Of a stretch of DNA of 64,000 nt, positions 28,761 through 38,755 are shown piece by piece. The DNA is taken from NCBI RefSeq assembly GCF_025345565.1, contig NZ_CP054475.1, positions 2,076,448 through 2,140,447 of the forward strand. The letters are read 5' to 3'. Source of the DNA: Thalassolituus hydrocarboniclasticus. GTDB lineage: Bacteria > Pseudomonadota > Gammaproteobacteria > Pseudomonadales > Oceanobacteraceae. Position 1 is the first letter of the stretch, and each line of letters opens with the position of its first letter. The notes beneath the pieces are model-generated. The model saw only the letters and a list, made by a program, of their open reading frames with translations. It did no database searches and was not told the DNA's origin. The translations under genes and the position numbers were made by a program.

Positions 28761-29760
28761 GAGTTTTTCCACTCCAGGTCATTAATAAAGAATCCAGCCG
28801 CGCCGCTATCTCAGGCTGTGCTACCGCACTGACCTGCAGATACCACCAGTCGGACCGGGCAAAGTCACGGCATTTTACCCAATCTTTTTCCGTCATAACG
28901 AGCGGCAGATCCGGTGTTTGCTGATGAAAGGCCAGATCATCGGGCTGAAACTGATGATGATCGGCAAAACTGTGCTCCTGTGGTTGCATCCCCAGACTGC
29001 GCAGTGAATCGTAAAAGCGCTGCGGATTACCAATACCGGAAACCGCCACCACCTCGCGGCCGCTGAAGCTTTGCAGGGAAATCTGTTCACCACTGACAGC
29101 ATTCACCAGTGCCGTTGGCTGCACCTGAAAATCCGCGCCGTTGCGCAACACCAGATCGACCGTTTTAAGCCGTGCCAGTGGTTCGCGTAATGGCCCCAGC
29201 GGCAACAACCAGCCATTACCAAAACCACGGGCATGATCGACCACTACGATTTCGGCGGCTCTGGCCATGGCGTAATGCTGCAGGCCGTCATCGCTGAAAA
29301 CGATATCCGCCCGGCCAGCAAGCTCAGCCACCGCACGGCGACGCTCAGGATCGACCACAACCGGACAAAAGGAGGCATCGCCATTCAGGCGGTTAAACAG
29401 CAAACGGGGTTCGTCACCACTGTGCTCTACCGGCGTATCAGCCGTCAGATCCAGAGGATATTGCGGGGCTTTAGCACCGTAACCACGGCTGACGACCGCG
29501 GGCCTGAGCCCCAGCGCCCGGGCACGCTCGGCCAGCAAGGTAATGAGCGGCGTTTTGCCGGTTCCGCCCACGGTAATATTACCAACCACCACCACAGGTA
29601 CAGGATTGGCTGCTGGCGGATGACGCAGAAAGCGCCGGCGGCGCAGATGCACGACCACCCAAACCAGCGGCCAGAGCGGCAGCAGCCACAGATTGCCCAG
29701 CACCGAGCCATACCAGTTACGTTCAATCCGTGCCGCCAGCCCGGCGAGAGCATTGCTCAT
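28753..29760 (-). CDS. lpxK: Tetraacyldisaccharide 4'-kinase
   Basis: This 335-residue LpxK phosphorylates the lipid A precursor at the 4' position at the inner membrane. It has an N-terminal membrane-associating helix ([19 protein letters not shown]) and Walker A VGGTGKTP. The [11 protein letters not shown] segment and the C-terminal [12 protein letters not shown] are diagnostic. It follows msbA by eight bases. Confidence 0.95.
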   Translation of the reverse strand: MSNALAGLAARIERNWYGSVLGNLWLLPLWPLVWVVVHLRRRRFLRHPPAANPVPVVVVGNITVGGTGKTPLITLLAERARALGLRPAVVSRGYGAKAPQYPLDLTADTPVEHSGDEPRLLFNRLNGDASFCPVVVDPERRRAVAELAGRADIVFSDDGLQHYAMARAAEIVVVDHARGFGNGWLLPLGPLREPLARLKTVDLVLRNGADFQVQPTALVNAVSGEQISLQSFSGREVVAVSGIGNPQRFYDSLRSLGMQPQEHSFADHHQFQPDDLAFHQQTPDLPLVMTEKDWVKCRDFARSDWWYLQVSAVAQPEIAARLDSLLMTWSGKTHG

Positions 29761-29768
29761 AGTGACTG

Positions 29769-31508
29769 TTATTCGCTGAACTGAATCTGATGCAGCTGGG
29801 CGTACATGCCCTGCTGCGCAATCAGCTCGGCATGGGAGCCGTCTTCACGCACTTCGCCCTGATCGATCACCACAATACGGTCAGCGCTCTCAATGGTGCT
29901 CAGGCGGTGGGCGATCACAAAGGTGGTACGGCCTTTCATTACTTCTTCCATGGCCGCCTGAATATGGCGTTCAGACTCAGTATCCAGCGCAGACGTCGCC
30001 TCATCCAGAATCAGCACCGGAGCGTTTTTCAGAATCGCCCGGGCAATGGCAATACGCTGGCGCTGACCGCCGGATAACAGCACGCCGTCTTCACCGACCT
30101 GGGTGTTGTAGCCTTCCGGCAGACGGGAAATAAATTCATCGGCATGGGCGGCTTTGGCGGCGGCGATGATTTCTTCATCGGTTTTATCCGCCAGCGAGCC
30201 GTAGGCAATATTGTCGCGGATGCTGGCGTTGAACAGTGTCACCTGCTGACTGACGATGGCAATCTGCTCACGCAGACTGTCGAGGGTCAGATCGCGGATA
30301 TCGTCACCATCAAGCAGAATACGGCCGGAGCCTACTTCGTAAAAACGCGGGATCAGATTCACCAGCGTGGTCTTACCACTGCCGGATTTACCGACAAAAG
30401 CGACCGAAGTGCCCGGTGTCACTTTCAGGCTGATGCCTTTCAGCGCATCGTTTTCGGCGCCCTGATAGCGGAAGCGAACATCATCGAAGCAGACCTCCCC
30501 CTTAGCGCGGGTCAGGGTTTTAGTGCCCTGATCCACTTCGGCGTCGGCATCCAGCACCGAGAAAATAGATTCTGCAGCGGTCATACCTTTCTGAATCACG
30601 GCATTAATATCGGTCAGCGCGCGCAGCGGCTTGGCGATCAACGAAGCGGCGGTCATAAACTGCAGGAATTCAGCGCTGCTCATACTGCCGTCGGCCACCC
30701 GCTGAAACATCAGATACACCATCAGACCCAAACCGACAGCCACAATCTGCTGAGTCAGCGGCACGTTAATGGCTTCGGTCAGACCAAACTTCAGCGATTG
30801 CTTGCGGTTATAGTCACTGGCTTTACGGAAACGCTGCTGCTCATATTCAGTACCGCCAAAAGTACGCACTTCACGGTAACCATTAATACTCTCGTTGGTT
30901 ACCTGGGTCACATCCCCCATCGCTTTCTGAATACGCTGGCTGTAACGACGGAAGAAGCGACTGGCGAAAGCAACCACCAGAACAATCACCGGTACCAGAC
31001 CGAGGAAAATCAGCGTCAGGTTGTGATCCAGCCAGATCAGGTAAGCCATCAGCAGAATAACGGTAACGCCTTCCTGCACCGTGGTGGTTAAGGCCCGGGT
31101 TGAGGCGCCGGTCACCTGATCCACATCGAAAATAACCCGTGAGATCAAACGACCACTGGATTCACCATCGTAGTAATGGCTCGGCAAGCGGGTCATTTTA
31201 TTGAACAGTTCAGTACGCAGGCTGTGCACGACATTACGGCCGACAACCGCAATAAAGAATTTTCCCAGAAAGGTACCGATACCGCGGTAAAAAAAGATGC
31301 CCATCAGCATCAGCACCAACAGCAGAATCTTATCCGGCTGCGGATCTGACAGGGTCTGCTCGACAACACCCATCAGATGCGCCATTGCCGGTGCTGCCGA
31401 GGCAAAAATAATGTAGCCCACAATGGCCACGGAAAAGGCCAGTTTGTGTGGCCAGACATACGAAAGCAGGCGTCCGTACAGACGCCTGATGGAGGTTTCG
31501 TTACTCAT
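29769..31508 (-). CDS. msbA: Lipid A export permease/ATP-binding protein MsbA
   Basis: This 579-residue half-transporter has six membrane segments (about 20-310) and an ABC domain with Walker A GKSGSGKTT, LSGGQRQR and Walker B LILDEATSALD, ending in the switch AHRLSTIE. It flips lipid A-core to the periplasmic leaflet. The setting between exbD and lpxK supports MsbA over other ABCB exporters. Confidence 0.94.
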   Translation of the reverse strand: MSNETSIRRLYGRLLSYVWPHKLAFSVAIVGYIIFASAAPAMAHLMGVVEQTLSDPQPDKILLLVLMLMGIFFYRGIGTFLGKFFIAVVGRNVVHSLRTELFNKMTRLPSHYYDGESSGRLISRVIFDVDQVTGASTRALTTTVQEGVTVILLMAYLIWLDHNLTLIFLGLVPVIVLVVAFASRFFRRYSQRIQKAMGDVTQVTNESINGYREVRTFGGTEYEQQRFRKASDYNRKQSLKFGLTEAINVPLTQQIVAVGLGLMVYLMFQRVADGSMSSAEFLQFMTAASLIAKPLRALTDINAVIQKGMTAAESIFSVLDADAEVDQGTKTLTRAKGEVCFDDVRFRYQGAENDALKGISLKVTPGTSVAFVGKSGSGKTTLVNLIPRFYEVGSGRILLDGDDIRDLTLDSLREQIAIVSQQVTLFNASIRDNIAYGSLADKTDEEIIAAAKAAHADEFISRLPEGYNTQVGEDGVLLSGGQRQRIAIARAILKNAPVLILDEATSALDTESERHIQAAMEEVMKGRTTFVIAHRLSTIESADRIVVIDQGEVREDGSHAELIAQQGMYAQLHQIQFSE

Positions 31509-31513
31509 GGGGT

Positions 31514-31936
31514 TTATTCAGATTTCCCAGGTTGACGGGTGGTAATGCTCAGATTAACCAGACCAAGCTGGCCGGCGGCATCCATCGCCCGCACCACCGC
31601 TTCGTGCGGTGTTTTGGCATCAGCTGTAATCACCACGGGTACCGTCTGCCGGCCTGCCAACGCCTTCTGCAGACCACGCTTCAGCGTATCCAGCTGATGA
31701 TTGATAAGCGTCTGATCATTAATACTGTATTCGCCGCTGGCCGAAATCAGTATTTCAATCGCCTGTGGCTGCGCTTCGGACGCTTCCGCCGTCGCCTCCG
31801 GCAGATCAATACTGAGGTGATTTTCTTTGGTGAAGGTGGTCGACACCATAAAGAAAATCAGCAGCAGAAATACGATATCAATCAGTGGCGTCAGATTGAC
31901 GTCCACTGCTTCACGATTCTGTCGTTTGAAGTTCAC
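31514..31936 (-). CDS. exbD: ExbD/TolR-family biopolymer transport protein
   Basis: This 140-residue protein has one membrane helix (about 18-38, LIDIVFLLLIFFMVSTTF) with the conserved proton-path aspartate in LTPLID, and a small periplasmic domain. The start is GTG, placed immediately after the exbB TAA. With ExbB it would form a proton-driven motor. Its place upstream of msbA suggests an envelope role, but TonB is not nearby. Confidence 0.9.
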   Translation of the reverse strand: MNFKRQNREAVDVNLTPLIDIVFLLLIFFMVSTTFTKENHLSIDLPEATAEASEAQPQAIEILISASGEYSINDQTLINHQLDTLKRGLQKALAGRQTVPVVITADAKTPHEAVVRAMDAAGQLGLVNLSITTRQPGKSE

Positions 31937-32569
31937 TTAGGCCGCCTCTGAGGAATCCGCCACTTCACGATCACCATGCAGAACATCCACCAGTTTGATG
32001 GCTTCCTGTTCCATAAAGACCACAATTTCATCCACGCGGCGCTGCAGCATACGGTGCGCAACCAGAGCCGGAATACCGATGATCAGACCGGCTGCGGTCG
32101 TGATCAGAGCTTCAGAAATACCACCGGCCAGCATATTCGCCTGTCCGGTACCCTGCGTCATGATTTCAGAGAACACCTGAATCATGCCGAATACGGTTCC
32201 CAGCAGACCCATCAGCGGAGCAACGGCAGCAACCGTGCCCAGCGCATTAAGGTAACGCTCCATTTCATGGATTTCATGGGAGGCCACTTCTTCGATGCTT
32301 TCTTTCATGATCTGGCGACCATGGCGGGAGTTAATCAGGCCAGCCGCCAACACACGGCCCAGCGGGCTGGAAGCACGCAGTTCTTTGATACGGGCACTGT
32401 CGAGCTGATTGTTTTTCATCCAACCCCAGACCCGCGCCAGCAGATCACGCGGTGCAATCTGCGCCGCCCGTAAGGTCCAGAACCGTTCAACGGTAATTCC
32501 CAACGCCAAAATAGAAGAAATGATGATAGGTACCATCATCCACCCACCGCTCTGGATGATTTCCAGCAT
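31937..32569 (-). CDS. exbB: MotA/TolQ/ExbB proton-channel family protein
   Basis: This 210-residue protein has three membrane segments (about 8-27, 110-135 and 152-178). It carries the TolQ/ExbB signature around LGTVAAVAPLMGLLGTVFGMI and EALITTAAGLIIGIPAL. It forms the channel partner of the adjacent ExbD. It is the first gene of the exbB-exbD-msbA-lpxK-ycaR-ptp-murB run. Confidence 0.92.
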   Translation of the reverse strand: MLEIIQSGGWMMVPIIISSILALGITVERFWTLRAAQIAPRDLLARVWGWMKNNQLDSARIKELRASSPLGRVLAAGLINSRHGRQIMKESIEEVASHEIHEMERYLNALGTVAAVAPLMGLLGTVFGMIQVFSEIMTQGTGQANMLAGGISEALITTAAGLIIGIPALVAHRMLQRRVDEIVVFMEQEAIKLVDVLHGDREVADSSEAA

Positions 32570-32684
32570 TGTCAGCTACTCCTGCCAGTTATTTTGGCCC
32601 GTACTCTAGCACAAGCCCGGGCGGCAGCATAAGACCCGCAACGCCGCTGAAAGTGCCGGACTGTGCGCAGAATCATGAATAAAA

Positions 32685-35075
32685 TCAAGGCTGTCGCCAG
32701 GGCGGCTGCCAACCGGAACGTGCCGTCGTCACCTGTCCGTCCGGTGCCATCAACACCGCCCCATCGCGCGCTGTCAGATACCAGGGAATCTTCAGCGCCT
32801 CCAGCCGGGCCGTTACATCCGCATGAGGATGACCAAAACGGTTATTAAATCCCGCCGAAATCCATACCTGCGCGGGCTGCACAGCGTCGAGAAAAACAGA
32901 GGATGAACTGCTGCGGCTGCCATGATGGGCCAGCACCAATACATCGGAGCGCAACTCTGCGCCAAAGTGCTCAACCAATTGCTGTTCAAGATCGCGCTCA
33001 ATATCACCGGCTAATAAGAAGCGCCGCTCATGCCAGCGCACCTGTACCACACAGGACTGATTATTATCCGAAGGGTTGACCAGTGCCTGCTGCTCATCCG
33101 GCAGAAGCAGCAAGCGGTAATGCAGATCCGCTCCGACTTCCTGCCAACCGGCTGTTATAAGTTCACGACAGAGGTGAGCTTGCGGCTGCACAGGCAGATC
33201 CGGCAGCCACTGCCCTAAAAACAGCTGCTGCAGCGGCAATCCACCCTGCAATACAGAGCTCAGACCGCCGGCATGATCCAGATCGGAATGACTGACAAAC
33301 AACGCATTAATCTGTCTGACACCGGCCTGTTTAAGCAAAGGCAACAACAATGCAGAACCGGCATCAAAATGCTCCGAAAAGCGCGCACCGGTGTCATAAA
33401 CCAGCGCATGCTGCTCACTGATAAAAGCCAGACTCTGCCCCTGCCCGACATCCAGCATGACTGCCTGTTCCCGGTACGGACCTGACACTGACAGAGGCCA
33501 GAACAACGCCAGCAACAGCATTAGCATGGCTCCAAAGCTCAGCGCAGCACTGATGCCAAGGCGCAGCAATAACAACAGACAGGGCCAGAGCAGCAGTAAC
33601 GGCCAGGGCTGATAAAACTGTACCATCCACGGCTGTTGCTGCAGGGCACTGAGCACTGACCAGAAGAATTCACCCACGGCCGCCAGCAAGGTATCAGGCA
33701 CAGCGATCACCATCTGTGCCTGCGTATCACTGAGTACCGCGCCCGCCAGCCAACTCAGCCCGGCATCCAGCAACGCCAGCGGCAAAATCACCAAACTAAG
33801 CAGCGGAATTGCCAGCAGGTTCGCCCCAACCTGCACCAGACTGACCGGCAGCAGCCAGAACCATAACAGCGGCAACATAGAGATAAATACCACCCACTGG
33901 GGCAGAAACAGCGTCTGCAACCACCCTTGCCGGCGCCCCGTAAAGAACGCCAGCAAAGCCAGTACAGCAACAAAAGAAAAGCCAAAACCGGCGCGGGTCC
34001 AGATCAGGGGATTAACCAGCAGCACCAGCAACAACGCCAGAGAAAGCGCCGTCAGCCAGTTAAATCGCCAGCCGCTGAAGAATAACCACAACAGCACCAT
34101 AATCATGATCCAGGCACGCTGCAGCGCAATCCCCATTCCCGCCAGCCAGACATAACCCGCCGTCAGTCCACCGATCAGCAACAGACGCAACAAAGCCGGA
34201 TGGCGTAAACCGCGACCACTGAACAGCCCCCAGAACCTTATACCGCCAAGTGCCAGCAACCAGCCCAGAGCAGCAACCATCCCGACATGCAAACCACTGA
34301 CCACCAAAAGATGCAGCGTGCCGGTATGCTGGGCCAGCCGCCATTGCTCAGCACTGAACGCCTGCTGCTCACCAAACACCAGCCCCGCCAGCCAGGGCCA
34401 GGCCTCCGGCGAGTGACGCTGGCGTTGCGCAGCCAGCAATGTGTCGCGTAACGAGGACTCGCCGCCGTCGATCAGCCGCGCACTGCGGATATAGCCGCTG
34501 GCATCGATGCCTGATGACAGCAGAAAAGCTTCATAATCAAAGGGCAAATCATTGGCAAAAGCACGCGGACTGCGTAATACCAGTTCAGCATTCAGCTGCA
34601 TACCGCTGCGCACTGCGATCGCAGGGTGATACCAGCTGAGTTGCTGACGGCGTAATTGCGGCATTTGCTCTGCCGCGGAGTCAGATTGAAGAGGAGATTG
34701 AGAATTGGCCTGCCAGCCCGACTGAGATGCAGACAGTTCCCCGGGCACAGCCGGATTACGGAAAACACGGACAATCAGGCGCACTCCCTGCCCGCGCTCC
34801 TCAACCGTCTCGACAACAACATCCAGATTCAGCCGGCTGCGATCCTGCGCCACCGGCAGGCGATGACTGAGGTTATGCTGCAACCAGAAGCTGCCATACA
34901 GAAGGCCTGTCGCCAGAACAGGTAAAAACAGCAGTCTCCGCTTACGGCAACAGCCTGAGCACACCGCAAGCGCCAGTAATATGCCAGCCAGCAGCAGAAC
35001 CACCAGAGCCTGCATAAGACTCAACAGTGTTCCCGCGACAATAGCAGCGGCACAGGTCAGAACAATCAGGTGCAT
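32685..35075 (-). CDS. comEC: ComEC/Rec2 DNA-uptake channel protein
   Basis: This 796-residue polytopic protein has an N-terminal DUF4131/OB-like region, the Competence domain of about ten membrane helices (LLVVSGLHVGMVAALG is diagnostic) and a C-terminal metallo-beta-lactamase-like domain with SHSDLDHAGG. It translocates single-stranded DNA into the cytoplasm during natural transformation. ATG 35075 has GGAG five bases upstream. It is divergent from the DUF2062 gene, with a 51-base gap. Confidence 0.93.
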   Translation of the reverse strand: MHLIVLTCAAAIVAGTLLSLMQALVVLLLAGILLALAVCSGCCRKRRLLFLPVLATGLLYGSFWLQHNLSHRLPVAQDRSRLNLDVVVETVEERGQGVRLIVRVFRNPAVPGELSASQSGWQANSQSPLQSDSAAEQMPQLRRQQLSWYHPAIAVRSGMQLNAELVLRSPRAFANDLPFDYEAFLLSSGIDASGYIRSARLIDGGESSLRDTLLAAQRQRHSPEAWPWLAGLVFGEQQAFSAEQWRLAQHTGTLHLLVVSGLHVGMVAALGWLLALGGIRFWGLFSGRGLRHPALLRLLLIGGLTAGYVWLAGMGIALQRAWIMIMVLLWLFFSGWRFNWLTALSLALLLVLLVNPLIWTRAGFGFSFVAVLALLAFFTGRRQGWLQTLFLPQWVVFISMLPLLWFWLLPVSLVQVGANLLAIPLLSLVILPLALLDAGLSWLAGAVLSDTQAQMVIAVPDTLLAAVGEFFWSVLSALQQQPWMVQFYQPWPLLLLWPCLLLLLRLGISAALSFGAMLMLLLALFWPLSVSGPYREQAVMLDVGQGQSLAFISEQHALVYDTGARFSEHFDAGSALLLPLLKQAGVRQINALFVSHSDLDHAGGLSSVLQGGLPLQQLFLGQWLPDLPVQPQAHLCRELITAGWQEVGADLHYRLLLLPDEQQALVNPSDNNQSCVVQVRWHERRFLLAGDIERDLEQQLVEHFGAELRSDVLVLAHHGSRSSSSSVFLDAVQPAQVWISAGFNNRFGHPHADVTARLEALKIPWYLTARDGAVLMAPDGQVTTARSGWQPPWRQP

Positions 35076-35126
35076 TGCCACTCCATGGCATTATCGGCAT
35101 AATCGGCGCGCATAAATCAGCTGGCG

Positions 35127-35678
35127 ATGTTCATGCCTAAAAAGTTTTTACAGAAGTTTTTTCCATCGCCGGAACAGGTACAGGGCAATCCATCTCTGCG
35201 CTTCCTTTCCCCGCTGTTCAGTAAACCCAATCTATGGCACGTAAACCGCCGCTCGGTGGCACGCGCCTTTATGGTTGGACTCTTTACCGCTTTTCTGCCG
35301 ATGCCATTCCAGATGGGGATTGCCGCATTCTTTGCTTTTTATGCCAACGCCAACGTTCCGATTTCAGTTGGCCTGGTATGGGTCAGTAATCCGGTAACCA
35401 TTCCCCCATTGTTTTACGGCACCTATTTATTCGGCACCTGGCTGCTCGGCACTCCAAGCAGTGATTTCAGCATCGAATTATCCCTGGACTGGGTACTGAA
35501 TGAACTGGTGTCCATCTGGCAGCCATTATTGGTCGGCTCATTAACGATCGGTATTTTTCTGGGCGTCTGTGGGTATTTTGCCATCCACCTCGCGTGGCGA
35601 CTGCACATTGCCAATAACTGGAAAAAACGCCGCATTAATCGCCTGAAGCGTGCCGCAGAAGAGGAAGAAAGTAACTGA
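35127..35678 (+). CDS. DUF2062 membrane protein
   Basis: This 183-residue protein has three hydrophobic segments (about 48-80, 90-112 and 135-158) with the DUF2062 pattern SVARAFMVGLFTAFLPMPFQMG and VSNPVTIPPLFYGTYLFG. Function is unknown. The gene sits beside comEC and lolD in pseudomonads as well. An in-frame ATG at 35133 is an equally plausible start. Confidence 0.85.
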   Translation: MFMPKKFLQKFFPSPEQVQGNPSLRFLSPLFSKPNLWHVNRRSVARAFMVGLFTAFLPMPFQMGIAAFFAFYANANVPISVGLVWVSNPVTIPPLFYGTYLFGTWLLGTPSSDFSIELSLDWVLNELVSIWQPLLVGSLTIGIFLGVCGYFAIHLAWRLHIANNWKKRRINRLKRAAEEEESN

Positions 35679-35727
35679 TCAGCGGCAGTAATTAATACTG
35701 CCGGCCGATGTGAAATGATCTCCCGGC

Positions 35728-36417
35728 TTATCCCTGCCAGGGAGATAACGTCAGGTCGCGCAACTGCAGACAACGATCCATCCGCGCTGCCAGCTGACTG
35801 TCATGGGTCACCATAATAAAAGCGGTTTCCGCCTGTTCGGTTAATGCCAGCATTGCCGCTTCTACCTGATGTGCAGTCTGCTGATCCAGATTACCGGTCG
35901 GCTCATCCAGCAAAACCAAACGCGGACGATTTACCAACGCACGGGCAATAGCCGTGCGCTGACGCTCGCCACCGGACAACTCTGCCGGTTTATGATCCAC
36001 ACGGTGCTCAAGCCCTAATTGGGCCAGACATTCACGCGCCCGCGCTGCAGCAGCCTTACGCGCAACACCGGCCAGCAACTGCGGCATCATCACATTTTCC
36101 AGTGCCGAGAATTCCGGCAATAAATGATGAAACTGATAAACGAAACCGATTTCCTGATTACGCAGACGGGTGCGCTGCGCATCACTCAGCTGATGCAGCT
36201 GCTGCCCACCAATCACCACGCTGCCGCTGTCCACCGTATCCAACCCGCCAAGCGCATTCAGCAAGGTGGTTTTACCTGAACCTGAAGCTCCGACAATAGC
36301 AACCGACTCGCCCGCTTTTACTTTTAATTCGACATCCTGCCAGACCGTGACCGCCTGCGGTCCGGAAGTATAAGTTTTACGCAGGCCTGTAGCCTCAAGC
36401 ACCCAGGACTCACTCAT
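35728..36417 (-). CDS. lolD: Lipoprotein-releasing ABC transporter ATPase LolD
   Basis: This 229-residue ABC ATPase has Walker A GASGSGKTT, signature LSGGERQR and Walker B LVLLDEPTGNLD. It powers extraction of outer-membrane lipoproteins from the inner membrane for LolA. MSESWVLEA at 36417 is chosen over an upstream open frame because it overlaps the lolC stop by eight bases, as expected for coupled translation. Confidence 0.94.
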   Translation of the reverse strand: MSESWVLEATGLRKTYTSGPQAVTVWQDVELKVKAGESVAIVGASGSGKTTLLNALGGLDTVDSGSVVIGGQQLHQLSDAQRTRLRNQEIGFVYQFHHLLPEFSALENVMMPQLLAGVARKAAAARARECLAQLGLEHRVDHKPAELSGGERQRTAIARALVNRPRLVLLDEPTGNLDQQTAHQVEAAMLALTEQAETAFIMVTHDSQLAARMDRCLQLRDLTLSPWQG

Positions 36418-37660
36418 AGCGTAATGCCTCCGCCGGCTGAACTCGCGATGCACGATACGATGGATACAGCGTTGCCAGGAAACTCAGCAACAGAGACGCA
36501 CTGGTTACAATCACCACATCACTCCATAACAACTGTGAAGGCAGATAAGAAATAAAATACACGTCGGCACTTAAAATCTGGAAACCAAAGGCTTGCTCAA
36601 CCCAGGCAACAATGTCGGAAATACTCAGCGCCGCCAGCACACCGAGAACCGTCCCCAGCACAACACCAACCAAGCCGATCGACAGCCCCTGCACCATAAA
36701 AATACCCATCACCGTTGATGGCCGTGCGCCCATGGTACGTAAAATCGCAATATCGGCTTGTTTATCGGTTACGACCATAACCAGCGTTGAAATAATATTG
36801 AATGCAGCCACCGCAACAATAATCAGCAGCAGCAGACCAATCATGGTTTTCTCAAGTTTAATCGCCTGAAATAAATTGCCGTGGGTACGGGTCCAGTCGC
36901 TGCCGGTGTAATAACCATCCAGCTGATTCACCATGCGCCAGATACCGGCCGGTGCATCGAATAAATTACTGAATTTAACCCGCAAAGCCTGAGCCTGAGC
37001 ATTAATACGCCCGAGCTTACGCGCGTCCTCCAGATTCACGACGGCCAGATTGGCATCCAGTTCAGCTCCGACCGAAAAAATACCCACCACCGTTAAACGC
37101 TTAATCCGTGGCAATACCCCGGCCGGTGACAGAGTCGCTTCCGGCAGCATTAAAGTAATTTTATCGCCCACCACTACGTTCAGGTGTTGCGCCAGCAAAC
37201 TGCCCAGCAGCACACCAAAGCTGCCGGGCTGTAAATCGTCCAGCTGGCCATCAATCACATGCTGCGGCAATATAGAAACCCGCGCCTCTGCCGCTGGTTC
37301 AATGCCGGTAACCATAACTCCCTGAACACGACCGCCATAACCCAGCATGCCCTGCAAACGGGTTAAAGGTGCAGCAGCCACGACTCCAGGCTGCCGTTCA
37401 ACCTGTTCAGCCAATGCCTGCCAGTCATTAATACCACCACGCTCATACAGTACCCCATGGGGCACCATACCGAGAATCCGCTCACGTAATTCGTGATCGA
37501 AACCATTCATCACCGACAACACCAGAATCAGAACGGCAACACCGAGGGTCATGCCGACCATCGAAGACGCTGAAATAAAAGAAATAAAATGATTACGCCG
37601 CTTAGCCGCCAGATAACGCAGGCCTATCCATAAAGGCAGAGAGGATTCTGAAATGTTCAT
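36410..37660 (-). CDS. lolC: Lipoprotein-releasing system permease (LolC/LolE family)
   Basis: This 416-residue MacB/FtsX-type permease has one N-terminal helix, a large periplasmic domain and three C-terminal helices. The start LRYLAAKRRNHFISFIS is the LolC/E signature. Only one such permease is next to lolD; pseudomonads have two. It could be a LolF-like permease working as a homodimer, or its partner could be elsewhere. ATG 37660 has AAGGTC upstream. Confidence 0.9.
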   Translation of the reverse strand: MNISESSLPLWIGLRYLAAKRRNHFISFISASSMVGMTLGVAVLILVLSVMNGFDHELRERILGMVPHGVLYERGGINDWQALAEQVERQPGVVAAAPLTRLQGMLGYGGRVQGVMVTGIEPAAEARVSILPQHVIDGQLDDLQPGSFGVLLGSLLAQHLNVVVGDKITLMLPEATLSPAGVLPRIKRLTVVGIFSVGAELDANLAVVNLEDARKLGRINAQAQALRVKFSNLFDAPAGIWRMVNQLDGYYTGSDWTRTHGNLFQAIKLEKTMIGLLLLIIVAVAAFNIISTLVMVVTDKQADIAILRTMGARPSTVMGIFMVQGLSIGLVGVVLGTVLGVLAALSISDIVAWVEQAFGFQILSADVYFISYLPSQLLWSDVVIVTSASLLLSFLATLYPSYRASRVQPAEALRYE

Positions 37661-37874
37661 TGTGACCTTAATCAAACAAAGAGAACGGAGTGGACAACAA
37701 TCCGGACGCAATAGTGCCCGACAATGCCGGATTTAGCGACACCCGCGCGCGGAAAAGCTGCGCACACCCCAGAAGCAATATCCCTTTAACCGCAAAGAAA
37801 TAAGGCATTCCGGGCCATAAGCTCCACCACAAACGCCGCACAGATAAACAGAGGCAAACTTGACGTAAAGAACC

Positions 37875-37902
37875 TTGTCCTTTTATCGCCCTGCTCTAGG
37901 AT
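37875..37902 (+). promoter_or_regulatory. Possible promoter for the exported protein at 37930
   Basis: TTGTCC (37875-37880) and TAGGAT (37897-37902) lie 16 bases apart, each with four of six consensus matches, and start about 20 bases before the ATG. Confidence 0.4.
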
Positions 37903-37929
37903 AAAGAAAAACCAACCGGACACACCGTC

Positions 37930-38568
37930 ATGAACCGTTTCTTTCTTTCTGCCTTGCTGCCTCTGTCACTCATACTGCCGGCCAGCATACTTATCAGCGC
38001 ATCCGCTCAGGCCGAAATCACAGAGATTCCGCCCGAAGAAATGACGGAAGCCTACATTAAAGACACCACCGTTATTGTCCGCCGCCAGCCAGCCGCGCAG
38101 AAGGCGGAAAACGGTCAGGGTGACACCTCCCTGCGGGTGTCACCACTCGACAAGCCCTACAGTGAGAGTGATCAGCTAAAGGGCGGCACTGAAGTCCCCA
38201 GCCAGATTGCCGATCAGTATTTATCAGAACAACGCGATAACGCCCTGCTGAGCCAAAGCACCTACGATTTTCAAACACCAACACTCGATCCACAGCAAGC
38301 TCTGCGTGAGGAATACCTGCGTGATGTGCTTGGCCTCGAACCCGGTACGCCGATTGACTACAACAATCTGCAGTTCCCGACTACCATAACGCCTGACAAT
38401 CCGCCTCCGGCAGGTCTCGGGTATGTTATTGCTCCGGGGCAATTCTCGATCAGCATTCCCAACAGCGACAACATCAACGCCCAGACCCACCAGACTCCTG
38501 GCGGCGAATATCAGGTCGAGGTCACTCCTTCTGAGATTATCTTTACCATCAATCTTCCTCAGCAATAA
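37930..38568 (+). CDS. Exported protein of unknown function
   Basis: This 212-residue protein has a clear Sec signal peptide (hydrophobic LLPLSLILPASILISASA, cleavage near AQA). The mature part is acidic and rich in Pro, Gln and Asn, without cysteines or membrane segments and with no repeat or enzyme motif that I recognise. Proline-rich stretches (TPTLDPQQ, TPDNPPPAG) suggest an extended periplasmic protein. It is divergent from lolC and separated from the following hydrolase by 187 bases. No function can be proposed. Confidence 0.65.
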   Translation: MNRFFLSALLPLSLILPASILISASAQAEITEIPPEEMTEAYIKDTTVIVRRQPAAQKAENGQGDTSLRVSPLDKPYSESDQLKGGTEVPSQIADQYLSEQRDNALLSQSTYDFQTPTLDPQQALREEYLRDVLGLEPGTPIDYNNLQFPTTITPDNPPPAGLGYVIAPGQFSISIPNSDNINAQTHQTPGGEYQVEVTPSEIIFTINLPQQ

Positions 38569-38755
38569 GTCGGACATAACGGGCCAATTTCCCGCAAAAG
38601 CGTCCGGAACTGGCCCACAAAAATAAATTTTCCCCTTACAAATCAACAGGTTGAAAAACACTCAGGAATCCGTAAAGAAAACATACAACTGTGGCCATTT
38701 GTCTATAAATGGGATAGAGTCAGGACACTATAAGAATAAAAGAGCCAATTGTGTT

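Noticed and set aside
35684-35704. An inverted repeat GGCAGTA/TACTGCC between the DUF2062 gene and lolD
   Set aside because: It lacks a T-run on either strand.
38581-38616. An inverted repeat GGGCCA/TGGCCC after the exported protein gene
   Set aside because: The loop is long and no T-run follows, so it is not a standard terminator.
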